Source of the DNA: Lentzea guizhouensis
Lineage (GTDB): Bacteria > Actinomycetota > Actinomycetes > Mycobacteriales > Pseudonocardiaceae
Reading direction: 5' to 3'
Assembly (NCBI RefSeq): GCF_001701025.1
Contig: NZ_CP016793.1
Location: 5,704,001 to 5,768,000 of the forward strand
Length of the DNA stretch: 64,000 bases
In this document: piece after piece, positions 25,300 through 33,399 of the stretch
Layout of the letters: the number at the start of each line of letters is the position of its first letter
Numbering within the stretch: the stretch's first letter is position 1
Translations under genes and position numbers: made by a program
The notes under the pieces: model-generated
What the model was told of the DNA's origin: nothing
The model's input: only the letters and a program-made list of their open reading frames with translations
Database searches by the model: none

Positions 25300-26616
25300 A
25301 TGAGCGAGCCCTGGGACGGCGACCTGACCGGATCGGTGATCGACGACCGGTTCGTGGTCGGCTCCTTGCTCGGTTCAGGCGGCATGGCCGAGGTCTACCG
25401 CGCCTACGACCGCTCGACCACCACCTCGGTCGCCATCAAGGTCTTCACCGGCCCCGGCCTCCCCGACGACGAGCTCCGCCTCCAACGCGAGGCGACCGTG
25501 CTCACCTCCGTCGAGTGCCCCGGCATCATCCCGGTCTACACCTCGGGCGTGATCGGCCGCCGCCCGTACTTCGTGATGCGCGAGATCTCCGGCGGCACCC
25601 TGCGCCAACGCATGCGCGAACCACTGCCACCCCGGTTCGTGGCCCGCATCGGCGGCCAGGTCGCCTCCGTCCTGGACCACGTCCACAGCCTCGGCGTGGT
25701 GCACCGCGACGTGAAGCCCTCGAACATCCTCCTCGACGACGAGGAGAAGCAGGCCTACCTCGCCGACTTCGGCCTCGCACTCCTGCCCGAGGTCACCCGC
25801 GTCACCTCCTCCGGCATCCTCGTCGGCACCGCCGGCTACCTCTCCCCCGAACAGGTGCGCGGCTCCGACGTGGGCCCTTCCGCAGACATCTACTCACTCG
25901 GCCTGGTCCTGCTCGAATGCCTGACCGGCCGGGCCGAATACCCCGGCGGCGACGCCGAAGCAGCCCTGGCCCGCCTGGCCCGCCCGCCGCGGATCCCGAT
26001 CGACCTGCCTGTGGCCTGGGTGTCGCTGCTGTCGGCGATGACGGCGTCCGACCCCGCGCGCCGCCCGAGCGCCGCCGACTGCGCGGACTCGCTCCTGGCG
26101 GCGTACGAGGCGAGCCGCGGGTTGCCGGCTCTGCTGCCTTCCGCGCCGGTGGCGGCTCATGACGCAGCTGAGGTCTCTTCGCCGGTTCCCCCACCTCGCC
26201 GGACCCGTCGCTGGGCGCTGACCGGGGCTGCGGTGGCGGGTGTCGCCGCGGTCGCGGTGATGATCGTCTACCTGGGCGGCAGCGAGGAGGCACCGGCCGC
26301 ACCTCCGCAGGTGGCGCCGGACCCGGCCACCCACGTCGTCACGGTGTCGGCGTCGACGGTGACGGTGGTGCAGACGGCGGCCCGGTCCGGGGAGTCGCAG
26401 GCGCCGGGGGACACTCGGCAGCCCGGTGCTTCGGGCGATTCCGGGAGTTCCGCGGATTCCGGGTCGGCTGAGGCGCCTGGGGTGGCGCCGCCGGGGGTGA
26501 CGACGACCTCGGTCGTGCCGGCGAGTGGTGAGGTACCGCCGGCGGAGACCACGAAGCGGAGCAAGGACCGGGAGAAGTCCTCACCGCCGCGGCCGACGCA
26601 GGGCGCAAAGCCCTAG
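25300..26616 (+). CDS. Transmembrane Ser/Thr protein kinase (Hanks type)
   Basis: The 438-residue kinase has a cytoplasmic catalytic domain (about 12-270) with P-loop LLGSGGMAEVYRA, K47 (VAIKVF), catalytic D137 in HRDVKPSN, Mg-binding D156 in DFG and the SPEQ motif. A transmembrane helix follows at about 302-323 (WALTGAAVAGVAAVAVMIVYLG). The outer part is a low-complexity Ser/Pro/Thr-rich stalk of about 115 residues with no PASTA or other sensor domain. The ATG at 25300 follows GGAGG closely; the longer frame to 25276 is less likely. It is monocistronic. The signal it senses is unknown. Confidence 0.92.
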   Translation: MSEPWDGDLTGSVIDDRFVVGSLLGSGGMAEVYRAYDRSTTTSVAIKVFTGPGLPDDELRLQREATVLTSVECPGIIPVYTSGVIGRRPYFVMREISGGTLRQRMREPLPPRFVARIGGQVASVLDHVHSLGVVHRDVKPSNILLDDEEKQAYLADFGLALLPEVTRVTSSGILVGTAGYLSPEQVRGSDVGPSADIYSLGLVLLECLTGRAEYPGGDAEAALARLARPPRIPIDLPVAWVSLLSAMTASDPARRPSAADCADSLLAAYEASRGLPALLPSAPVAAHDAAEVSSPVPPPRRTRRWALTGAAVAGVAAVAVMIVYLGGSEEAPAAPPQVAPDPATHVVTVSASTVTVVQTAARSGESQAPGDTRQPGASGDSGSSADSGSAEAPGVAPPGVTTTSVVPASGEVPPAETTKRSKDREKSSPPRPTQGAKP

Positions 26617-26723
26617 TCCCGCTTTGTCGGGTTGCCGTGAGCTGCGGTATGCGGCCAGGTGGTCGTCCGGCACGCATTGCGGAGGCCTTTCCGGCCGATG
26701 GCGTGCTCTCGATCATGAAGATC

Positions 26724-26985
26724 GCGCTCTCGCGGCGGCTACCTGCATAGTTGGCGGTAGCTGGCGTGATCAGCAAACGATTACATCGGGAGTTTTTCTA
26801 CACCCAGCTCGTCGCAGGGTGCCGATGGGGCGCCTGATCGAGCGCCGCCCGCCTCTGACCTGCCAAAGCACTACAAGTCCGAGCGCGGCCGCTTCTCCAG
26901 TCGCCACCCGGTCGCCGCCCCGCCGGTGGTTGCGCTCTCGCGTGCTCAGCCAGCGTAGTTGGGGTGATCGGTAATGGATTACATC
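26724..26985. repeat. Diverged direct repeat pair in an empty 406-bp gap
   Basis: Two copies start with GCGCTCTCGCG (26724 and 26932), share GTAGTTGG or ATAGTTGG and a GTGATC-like core, and end with GATTACATC (26779-26787 and 26977-26985). The copies are 64 and 54 bp long. The 144 bp between them show no coding bias or known element ends. The copies lie in a gap of 406 bp between the kinase and HAD genes in which I see no supported gene. The copies also contain GATTACATC and GTAATGGATTACATC-like AT-rich blocks that differ from the background. Confidence 0.55.
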
Positions 26986-27022
26986 CGCCGCCGACCACCA
27001 CCAACCCGCAGCCGCTTCCGGT

Positions 27023-27691
27023 TCAGCCCTCCGGATCCACCACTTCCGCGAACGGCAGATCCGCCAGCTCACCCCTCAACGTGTCCAGATCCGGGTACAC
27101 CGACGACGCCCCGCGGTCGAACAGCTCGTCCTCGCTCACCCCACCCGTCAGCAACCCGATCGACGGCAGGCCGGCGCGCCTGGCCGCCTCGCAGTCCCAG
27201 ACCGAGTCGCCGACCACCACGGCCCGGTCGCCCTTCACCTTGCGCAGGGCGACCTGGATCAGGTCGGGGGCGGGTTTGCTGTCGTCGACGTCGTCGGAGG
27301 TGGTCCAGGCGACGTCACCGGGATCGATCAGCTTCAGGTAGTGCTCGATGTGCTTGCTCTTGCCGGAGCTGGCCAGCACCACCGAGAGACCCATCTCGGT
27401 GGCGGCGCGGATGAGACGGTGGGCTCCGTCGAAGGGCTGGATCTCGTCGAGCATCTCGTCGAAGTGGCGTTCCCAGGCCGTGCGGAGGGTGTCGCCGTGT
27501 TGTTCCTCGACGTGGTCACCTGCGACGGCGGCCACCAGGCGGTCGCCGCCCATGCCGATCGCACGGTGCACTCGCCAGGCGGGGACGGTCAGGTCGACGC
27601 TGCGGAAGGTTCGCAGCCAGGCCACCGTGTGGTGGTAGTTGGTGTCGACCAGGGTGCCGTCCACGTCCAGGACCACGGTGTTGCTGCTCAT
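27023..27691 (-). CDS. HAD-superfamily hydrolase (phosphatase)
   Basis: The 222-residue protein has the four HAD motifs: VLDVDGTLVD (nucleophile aspartates, about 7-16), VVLASSGKS (motif II), the DSKPAPDLI lysine region (motif III) and VVVGDSVWDCEAARRAG (motif IV). A helical cap domain (about 20-85) places it in the phosphoglycolate phosphatase/beta-phosphoglucomutase-like group. The substrate is a phosphorylated small molecule, not predictable. The ATG at 27691 is chosen although the frame continues upstream to 28183, because the extension is only the translated 24-bp repeat. Confidence 0.88.
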   Translation of the reverse strand: MSSNTVVLDVDGTLVDTNYHHTVAWLRTFRSVDLTVPAWRVHRAIGMGGDRLVAAVAGDHVEEQHGDTLRTAWERHFDEMLDEIQPFDGAHRLIRAATEMGLSVVLASSGKSKHIEHYLKLIDPGDVAWTTSDDVDDSKPAPDLIQVALRKVKGDRAVVVGDSVWDCEAARRAGLPSIGLLTGGVSEDELFDRGASSVYPDLDTLRGELADLPFAEVVDPEG

Positions 27692-27734
27692 GCGGGCTGG
27701 TTTGCCCACGTCAGGGCGGTGGCAAACCAGGCGG

Positions 27735-28142
27735 GCGAAAGCTAGCGGACCAGCCGTGCGGAAACCTGGCGAGGCAGGCGTGCCGAGACTTGGCGGACCA
27801 GTCGTGCGAAATCCTGGCGGGGCAGGCGTGCCGAGACTTGGTGGGCCAGACGTGCGGAGACCTGGTGGGCCAGGCGTGCCGAGACTTGGTGGACTAGGCG
27901 TGCGAAATCCTGGCGAGCCAGCCGGGCCAAGACCTGCCGAGCCAGGCGTACCAAGACTTGGCGGACCAGCAGTGCCAAGACTTGGCGGACCAGCAGTGCC
28001 AAGACTTGGCGGACCAGCAGTGCCAAGACTTGGCGGACCAGCAGTGCCAAGACTTGGCGGACCAGCAGTGCCAAGACTTGGCGGACCAGCAGTGCCAAGA
28101 CTTGGCGGACCAGCAGTGCCAAGACTTGGCGGACCAGCGGTG
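27735..28142. repeat. 24-bp minisatellite, 17 units
   Basis: The array has 17 in-register units of 24 bp with consensus CCAAGACTTGGCGGACCAGC followed by AGTG. Units 1-9 (27735-27950) are diverged and alternate between a CCGAGACTTGG and a CGAAATCCTGG/CGGAGACCTGG type, giving a 48-bp higher-order period. Units 10-17 (27951-28142) are identical except one base in the last. As 24 is a multiple of three, frames stay open on both strands through the array; I do not regard them as genes. The unit contains CCAAGACTTGG, an almost perfect palindrome. It lies between the divergently placed HAD and acyltransferase genes, in a 624-bp gap with no supported CDS. Confidence 0.92.
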
Positions 28143-28315
28143 CGAAAACCTGCAAGGACCGACCCCCTCCCACCCTTCCTCATCCGGCGCCTCCCCGCGT
28201 TTCCTCATAACCGGGCGCGGCTGAGGAGTGGTTCGTGACGTGTACAAGACGCCACCAGGCGCGGGTCAGGACGAGCTTCACCCATCAGAGTGAGCAAGGA
28301 AGGCGTCCAAGCAGG

Positions 28316-29644
28316 TCAGGACAGCGACCCCACCAGCTCCCGCGACGAGCTCAGCGCCGCCAGCTCCCGCCGCAGCACCCCGTCCAGCCACTGCGAGTCC
28401 GACATCCACGACTGGTTCGTGTGCAGGCAGACGTGCACCGACGACCGGTACACCGACAGCGCCACCCCGACCGCGTGACCAGGGGCGACGGGCGCGACCG
28501 GGTACATCTCGGTCAGTGCGGCACCGTCCAGCGCGAGAGGTACGGACGGCAACGGCACCGAGGTCACCAGGGTGTCGAACAGCAGCGGGGCACAACGAGC
28601 GGCGACCGGCGCGGCAAGGCGGTGCAGGAACGGAGGCACCCGGTCGGCGAGCAGCGGCAACGCGCCCGCGCCGCGGTCCGGGCCGGCTGCCTTCGCCGAC
28701 TCCATCTGCGACCGGACCGAGCGCAACCGAGACGCCGCGTCCGGCTCGCCCACCGGCAGCGACAGCAGGAAACCGGAGATCGAGTTGCCGCAGGAACCGC
28801 CGGCCCGCGCGCGTTGGTTCACCGGGATCAGAGCGCGCACGACGGAGGACGGGCCGGCCGAGTCGTGGGCGGAGAGCCACTGCCGCAACGCGCCGGTCAC
28901 CAGGGCGAGGAGCACGTCGTTGACCGTGCCGCCGTGTGCTCGGCGGATTCGGTGCACGTCGGCGAGGTCCACACGCGACATCACCACCCGGCGCGGGCGC
29001 GGGGAGGAGCTGAGCACCGGCGAGCCGAGCGTCGGCGGGCGGGTCTGGGACAGCACCGAGGACGCGATGTCCAGAGTGTCCTTGATGCCCCGCAACGACG
29101 GCAGCGACGGCAGGAAAGAAGGCAGCGACGGCAGGAACGACGGCAGGCCGGAACGCGAAACCGGTTCAGCAACATCCCGATTGGACAGTCGCGAGGCGTC
29201 GAAGAGCTGCAGGCCCAGGCCCACCGCCTTCATGCCGTCGCACAACGAGTGGTGCAGCTTGGCGAACACGGCGAAGCGGCCGCCGGACAGGCCCGTCACC
29301 ACGTGCAGCTCCCACGGCGGGCGGGCGAGGTCGAGTGGTTGCGCCATCAGGTGGGAGATCAGCGTCGCGAAGCGGTCGCGGCCGCGCACGTGGTGGGTGA
29401 AGACGTGATCCTCAGGCACGAAGCCAGGATCTTCGACCCAGCGGGCGCCGCCGAGCAGGCCGGTGCGGGCGCGGGCCCGCAGGCGTGGGACTTCCGCGGC
29501 CCGTTCGCACAGCACCGCGGCGATGCGGGCCGGGTGCACCAGGTTAGTGGGCGTGAACGTGGCCACCGCGCCGAGGTGCAGCGGATTGCTGTTGCCCTCC
29601 ATGGCGAGGAAGGCGATGTCGAGGGGGGAGAGGTGGTTGGTCAT
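28316..29644 (-). CDS. WS/DGAT-type acyltransferase
   Basis: This 442-residue wax ester synthase/diacylglycerol acyltransferase-like protein has the catalytic HHSLCDG motif (H131, H132, D136) and the family start LSPLDIAFLAMEG. The second conserved block NDVLLALVTGALRQWL and the PVNQRARAGG region are present. Such enzymes transfer acyl chains to diacylglycerol or alcohols to make storage lipid. Between the two halves is a repeated LPSFLPSLPSFLPSLPS segment encoded by short tandem repeats, unusual for the family. Length is typical. It stands alone, with the minisatellite downstream of its stop. Confidence 0.9.
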   Translation of the reverse strand: MTNHLSPLDIAFLAMEGNSNPLHLGAVATFTPTNLVHPARIAAVLCERAAEVPRLRARARTGLLGGARWVEDPGFVPEDHVFTHHVRGRDRFATLISHLMAQPLDLARPPWELHVVTGLSGGRFAVFAKLHHSLCDGMKAVGLGLQLFDASRLSNRDVAEPVSRSGLPSFLPSLPSFLPSLPSLRGIKDTLDIASSVLSQTRPPTLGSPVLSSSPRPRRVVMSRVDLADVHRIRRAHGGTVNDVLLALVTGALRQWLSAHDSAGPSSVVRALIPVNQRARAGGSCGNSISGFLLSLPVGEPDAASRLRSVRSQMESAKAAGPDRGAGALPLLADRVPPFLHRLAAPVAARCAPLLFDTLVTSVPLPSVPLALDGAALTEMYPVAPVAPGHAVGVALSVYRSSVHVCLHTNQSWMSDSQWLDGVLRRELAALSSSRELVGSLS

Positions 29645-29705
29645 AGGTGTGCCAGGAAAACAGGTTCCCGTGTCGAGCGCATTGCGATGAGATGGCGGCG
29701 ACTCG

Positions 29706-30605
29706 CTACCGGCTCAAGTACACCCGAACGGTGGTGCCGTTGTGACTCGTGTGGGTGCGAACCAGGTCACACAACAGGTTCACCATCACGATCCCGAACC
29801 CGGACAAGCCCGTGAACGACGGCGGCAGACCGGTTCCGGAGTCGCTCACCTCACACACCACCGTGTCACCCTCACGCCACATCCGCAGCACACCGCGGCC
29901 GGACGCGTGCAGGATGCTGTTCGTCGCGAGCTCGTTCACGGCCAGCACGAGGTCCTCGACTTGTTCACGCCGCAACGAATGCGCGAACGCGGACACGACC
30001 TTGCGCATGTGCGCCAAGCTCGCGACGGAGAACGCGTGCTCCTCGGCGTTCGCGGGCGGCGGAGGCAACTCGACGTTGTACCTGTCGGCCAGCGCGGCCG
30101 GCTCGACGTAGGACTCGGAGACGGCGCGGCCGGCGCGGTCGATCACCACCGGATGCGTCCTGCGCGCGTCGTCCAGCACGTGCTCCGGCAGCAGACTGGC
30201 GTTGTACGGGCACAAAATCATGCCGTGCCGCCCCTCGAACGCCGTGTTCACCAACGCCTCGTGCTGGATGCACGCCGGATATTCGAGGTCGCTGCGACCG
30301 GGCCAGATCGGTTCACCGACCATCCGCACCCGGCTCTGCGGCGTGGAGGCGCTGAACGCCATCAGCACACCGGGGATGATCCGGCCGGGGTTGCGGCCCG
30401 CCTCGGTCATGTCGATGAAGTGCACCTGGTCCGCTCGGTCGCCCAGCCGCTCGCGGAGGAGCACGATGCTCGGCTCCGGTACGGCGACCAGCACCGGTTC
30501 GCCCCGTTCCAGGCCGTCCACCACGAACGTCGCGGTGCTGGCGAGGAAGTCCTCCTCGTCCAGGTAGAACAAGGCCTCGTGAGCGAACGGAGCAGCGGGG
30601 TTCAT
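29706..30605 (-). CDS. RsbA-like anti-sigma regulatory protein (MEDS plus ATPase domains)
   Basis: The 299-residue protein has an N-terminal MEDS domain (about 8-165: AHEALFYLDEEDFLAST, then EPVLVAVPEPSIVLLRERL and the CPYNAS motif) and a C-terminal HATPase_c_2 domain (about 185-295: ELATNSILHASG as N-box, SDSGTGLPPS as G1-like and GFGIVMVNLLCD as G2). This arrangement is typical for anti-sigma-factor kinases of the RsbW/SpoIIAB class fused to a sensor, called RsbA. It may regulate a stress sigma factor, perhaps the one using the GTTT-N15-GGGTA promoter at 2852 (inference). ATG 30605 suits the family better than the longer frame. Confidence 0.87.
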   Translation of the reverse strand: MNPAAPFAHEALFYLDEEDFLASTATFVVDGLERGEPVLVAVPEPSIVLLRERLGDRADQVHFIDMTEAGRNPGRIIPGVLMAFSASTPQSRVRMVGEPIWPGRSDLEYPACIQHEALVNTAFEGRHGMILCPYNASLLPEHVLDDARRTHPVVIDRAGRAVSESYVEPAALADRYNVELPPPPANAEEHAFSVASLAHMRKVVSAFAHSLRREQVEDLVLAVNELATNSILHASGRGVLRMWREGDTVVCEVSDSGTGLPPSFTGLSGFGIVMVNLLCDLVRTHTSHNGTTVRVYLSR

Positions 30606-30879
30606 CGGCAACCTGGGGGCGTCGGTGGCGTGGTCAACGTTCCATTCTGCTACTCGTAACACCGTTTCGACGGGGGCCAGGACGGTGGTTTCCCGTGGCG
30701 GCCGGACGAGTCGGTGCCGCCGGTTGAGACGCGCCGGTGCCTCCCGTTTCGATCACCGGCCGACGGGCAACTCCCGGCACGCGGGTGACCGGGTCCAGCC
30801 GGTGGAACGTCCCATGTGGAGCGGAGTTGCGGCCGGTCCACGGGTCGGCGCATCATCCCGCGAAGAGGGAGGTGAGGCT

Positions 30880-31614
30880 GTGTTACCGCACTTCACGCTG
30901 AGTGGGCCCGAGGACGCACCGGTGCTCGTCCTCGGCAACGCCCTCGGCACCACCACCGCGCTGTGGAACGAGCTCGCACTCCCGTTCCGCCTCCTGCGCT
31001 TCGACCACCCCGGTCACGGCGGCAGCGCACCCGTCGAGCACGCCACCATCGAATCATTGGCGTCCGATGTGGTCGAGCTGCTGGACCACCTTGACCTCCG
31101 CCACGTGCACTACTGCGGCCTGTCGCTCGGCGGCATGCTCGGCATCTGGCTCGCCGCCAACACCGACCGGATCGACCGGTTGGCGCTCATCTGCACCTCT
31201 GCCCGGTACGCCGACAAGTCCGCCTGGGATGAGCGGATGAGCGCCATCCGCTCAGCAGGCATGCAGTCGATCGCCGACTCGCTCCTCGCGCGCTGGTTCA
31301 CGCCCACGTGCCCGCCGGCCGTCGTCGAAAGCTTCCGCACGCAGCTGCTCGACGTCGACGTGCCGTCCTACCTCGCCTGCGCCCAGGCGATCAGGGACAT
31401 GGACCTGCGGCCCGAGCTCACCAAGATCGACGCGCCGACCGTCGTGATCGCCGCCGCCCAGGACCCGGCGACACCGCCGGAGTCCGCCAGGCACATCGCG
31501 GAGGACCTGCCGGACTCCGACCTCTACATCGTCGGCGACGCGGCACACCTGGCCGTCGTCGAGGCACCGAGGACGATCTCGGTGATCCTCGACGGCCACT
31601 TCGGTGACGACTAA
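30880..31614 (+). CDS. 3-oxoadipate enol-lactonase-like alpha/beta hydrolase
   Basis: The 244-residue alpha/beta hydrolase shows the PcaD pattern: oxyanion region LGNALGTTTALWNE, nucleophile S82 in GLSLGGMLG, catalytic acid in AAAQDPATPPE and histidine in GDAAHLAVVEAP. Enol-lactonase hydrolyses 3-oxoadipate enol-lactone in the beta-ketoadipate path. No pca genes neighbour it, so the substrate may differ. The GTG start at 30880 follows AGGGAGGTG with good spacing. The gene ends four bases into the opposing DUF397 gene. Confidence 0.83.
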   Translation: MLPHFTLSGPEDAPVLVLGNALGTTTALWNELALPFRLLRFDHPGHGGSAPVEHATIESLASDVVELLDHLDLRHVHYCGLSLGGMLGIWLAANTDRIDRLALICTSARYADKSAWDERMSAIRSAGMQSIADSLLARWFTPTCPPAVVESFRTQLLDVDVPSYLACAQAIRDMDLRPELTKIDAPTVVIAAAQDPATPPESARHIAEDLPDSDLYIVGDAAHLAVVEAPRTISVILDGHFGDD

Positions 31615-31787
31615 GCGATCCAGCCGACCAGCGAACGCCACGCGGTCGTGGAGAACGCCAGCACGTCGCCGCCCGCGTTCTTCGAGTCCCGCACCAGCGC
31701 GTCGTGGGCGAGCGACACCTCCACGCAGTTGCCCGCGCCGTTGGTACCGCTGCGAGAGCTCTTACGCCAGGTCCGTTCCTGAGTCAT
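31611..31787 (-). CDS. DUF397 small protein
   Basis: The 58-residue protein shows the full DUF397 signature: WRKSSRSGTNGAGNCVEV, VRDSKN and the final FSTTAWRSLVGW. DUF397 proteins almost always accompany an XRE-DUF5753 regulator, as here, and the pair behaves as a DNA-binding regulator and its small antagonist (the WhiJ/BldB-linked system of Streptomyces). The start ATG lies inside the end of the regulator gene with GAGG five bases upstream, giving an overlap of 26 bp. It is probably cytoplasmic. Confidence 0.92.
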   Translation of the reverse strand: MTQERTWRKSSRSGTNGAGNCVEVSLAHDALVRDSKNAGGDVLAFSTTAWRSLVGWIA

Positions 31788-32607
31788 GAGGTTCCTCTCG
31801 AAGTGCACTGACGTACTCCATCAGCTTGCTCTTCGATTGTTGCTCATCCAAGGCAACGGCCGACAGTCGCTCGAACAGCCGCCTGCTCCGTTTGACTGCG
31901 GCCGTGTCCTGCGCGAAGACCTGGACGGAGTTGGTCTCGCTGTACACGATCGGAGCAGCCTTCTCGAACTCGTACAGCACGCAGCCCGGCCCCAGCTTGG
32001 AGATCATGACGTCGGCGGGGACCAGCCGGAGCATGTGCGTGTTGAACATGAGCCGCAGGTACTGGTCCTCCATGTCCTGCGCGCTGCCCAACTGCGCTTG
32101 CAGGGCGATCTCGTGCACGTAGAACACGCATTGGGGAGGCGTGATGCGGCGCAGAATCGTCTGCCGTTCGGCGCGCGCCTCGACGAACCTCTCGACGTCT
32201 TCCGGCGCCTCGCCCTCGGTGAGCAACTCCCGTGCGTACTTCTTGGTCTGCAGCAGGCCGGGTGGAGTGATGAGGTCGTAGCTGGTGATCTTCGTGGCCA
32301 GCGACTCGGTCATCGCGAGCGTGCGCAGGTTCTCGGGCATCTGCGCGAAGTACGGGTCGAACGCGTGCCGATAACGCTGCCGGAACGCCTCGATGAAGTC
32401 GATGTCCTTGCCGCACGTGCTGAGGAACTGGACGATGTCGATCTCGCTCGCGTGCGCCTTGCCGTGCTCCAGGTTGGACACCTTGCTCGGGTCCCAGCCG
32501 AGCCGCGCCGCCATGGCGCGGCCGTGCAACGACGTGGACGCCTCACGGATGAGGCGTAGTTCGTCTCCGAGGTCTCGGCTGTACGCCGTGGAATAGAACG
32601 CGGTCAC
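31762..32607 (-). CDS. XRE regulator with DUF5753 effector domain (WhiJ-like)
   Basis: The 281-residue protein has an N-terminal HTH_XRE (about 10-68: LGDELRLIREASTSLHGRAMAARLGWDPSKVSNLEHGKAHA) and a DUF5753 domain (about 90-275: YDLITPPGLLQTKKYARELL, RQTILRRITPPQCVFYVHEIAL, then FEKAAPIVYSE). It forms a two-gene unit with the overlapping DUF397 gene, a pair type that controls development or antibiotic production in actinomycetes. GTG 32607 is preferred to TTG 32613 because relatives begin V/M-TAFYSTAYSRDLG. The AT-rich 60 bp upstream should carry its promoter. Confidence 0.9.
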   Translation of the reverse strand: MTAFYSTAYSRDLGDELRLIREASTSLHGRAMAARLGWDPSKVSNLEHGKAHASEIDIVQFLSTCGKDIDFIEAFRQRYRHAFDPYFAQMPENLRTLAMTESLATKITSYDLITPPGLLQTKKYARELLTEGEAPEDVERFVEARAERQTILRRITPPQCVFYVHEIALQAQLGSAQDMEDQYLRLMFNTHMLRLVPADVMISKLGPGCVLYEFEKAAPIVYSETNSVQVFAQDTAAVKRSRRLFERLSAVALDEQQSKSKLMEYVSALREEPHDSGTDLA

Positions 32608-32673
32608 GTTCAAGGACGCTAAGCGTTGATTTCAAAACAAGGTACGGGCTCGTTCGGGTGAAAACGTACCTGG

Positions 32674-33213
32674 TCAGACCTTCTCCAGCGGCCGGTGCGG
32701 CTCGGCCGGCAGCTCGACCCGAATCTCGTCACCGGGGCGCACCACGCCACCGACCAGCACCACGGACATGATCCCCGCGCGCCGCACCAGCTCCCCGTCG
32801 GGACCCTTGCCCACGACCTCCTTGAGCATGCCCGTGGAGAACCTGTCGATCTGCACGCACGGGTTGCGCAAGCCGGTCACCTCGACGACCGCCTCCTCGC
32901 CGAGGTGCAGCAGCGTCCCGGTCGGCAGGCCGAGCAGGTCGATCCCGCGGGTGGTGACGTTCTCGCCGATCGCGCCCGGCTCGATCTCGTACCCCTTGCC
33001 GCGCAGCTCGTCGAACAGCTCCTCGTGCATCAGGTGCACCTGGCGCAGGTTCGGCTGGGTCGGGTCCTGCGCGACGCGCGACCGGTGCTTGACCGTGACG
33101 CCCTGGTGCACGTCGCCTTCCACACCGAGCCCGGCGAGGAGCGTGATGCTCTCGCGGACGGGCTTGGTGAACGTGTACTCCTCGCTGCGGCTGACCGCCG
33201 TGACCACGCCCAT
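32674..33213 (-). CDS. MOSC-domain protein
   Basis: The 179-residue protein is a stand-alone MOSC domain: GVEGDVHQG (the G-D-x-H-H/Q region), then RQVHLMHEELFDEL, IGENVTTRGIDLLGLP and the conserved cysteine in LRNPCVQIDRFS. MOSC domains of molybdenum cofactor sulfurases and YiiM/YuaD proteins transfer sulfur or reduce N-hydroxylated compounds. The sole cysteine (in NPC) is the likely active residue. ATG 33213 is used because MGVVTAV is the natural N-terminus, although the longer frame is open to 33252. Confidence 0.87.
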   Translation of the reverse strand: MGVVTAVSRSEEYTFTKPVRESITLLAGLGVEGDVHQGVTVKHRSRVAQDPTQPNLRQVHLMHEELFDELRGKGYEIEPGAIGENVTTRGIDLLGLPTGTLLHLGEEAVVEVTGLRNPCVQIDRFSTGMLKEVVGKGPDGELVRRAGIMSVVLVGGVVRPGDEIRVELPAEPHRPLEKV

Positions 33214-33273
33214 GAAACCTGATTGTGCACGACCGGAAACACAGCGTGCCACCTGCGGTGATCACAGAGCGCA

Positions 33274-33287
33274 TGGAAGCGCTCCCA
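33274..33287. promoter_or_regulatory. CebR-type operator
   Basis: TGGAAGCGCTCCCA differs by one base from TGGGAGCGCTCCCA, the operator of CebR, the Streptomyces cellobiose regulator of the LacI family. It lies 113 bp upstream of the lacI start, in a 186-bp intergenic region. Confidence 0.6.
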
Positions 33288-33315
33288 CCAACTTCCGGCC
33301 GAACTATTGACTAAT

Positions 33316-33375
33316 CCTCACGTGAGGCTGTTGACTCCGTCACACCTCGTCGGAACCGGTTACGGAACCGGTTCC
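33316..33375. promoter_or_regulatory. Palindromic sites in the lacI leader, probable autoregulation
   Basis: CCTCACGTGAGG (33316-33327) is a perfect 12-bp palindrome. Downstream, GGAACCGGTT (33352-33361) and the perfect 12-bp palindrome GGAACCGGTTCC (33364-33375) form a tandem pair 24 bp before the lacI start. A central CG step is typical of LacI-family operators. TTGACT at 33331 could be a -35 box. Confidence 0.65.
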
Positions 33376-33399
33376 AGAGGCGGCGGAAGGAAGTTCGGC

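Noticed and set aside
26770..27072. Short minus-strand frames in the kinase-HAD gap
   Set aside because: They overlap the end of the HAD gene and the repeat pair, and show no codon bias or known domain.
27735..28142. Possible CRISPR array
   Set aside because: The 24-bp units are directly adjacent with no unique spacers, and no cas genes are near. It is a minisatellite.
27692..28183. N-terminal extension of the HAD protein made of PPSLGTAG-type repeats
   Set aside because: The frame is open only because the 24-bp repeat contains no stop in any frame. No ribosome site, and the HAD fold starts naturally at 27691.
27639..28238. Plus-strand open frame of PRLGGPAVPRLGG repeats
   Set aside because: Again an open frame created by the minisatellite; no start signal or coding bias.
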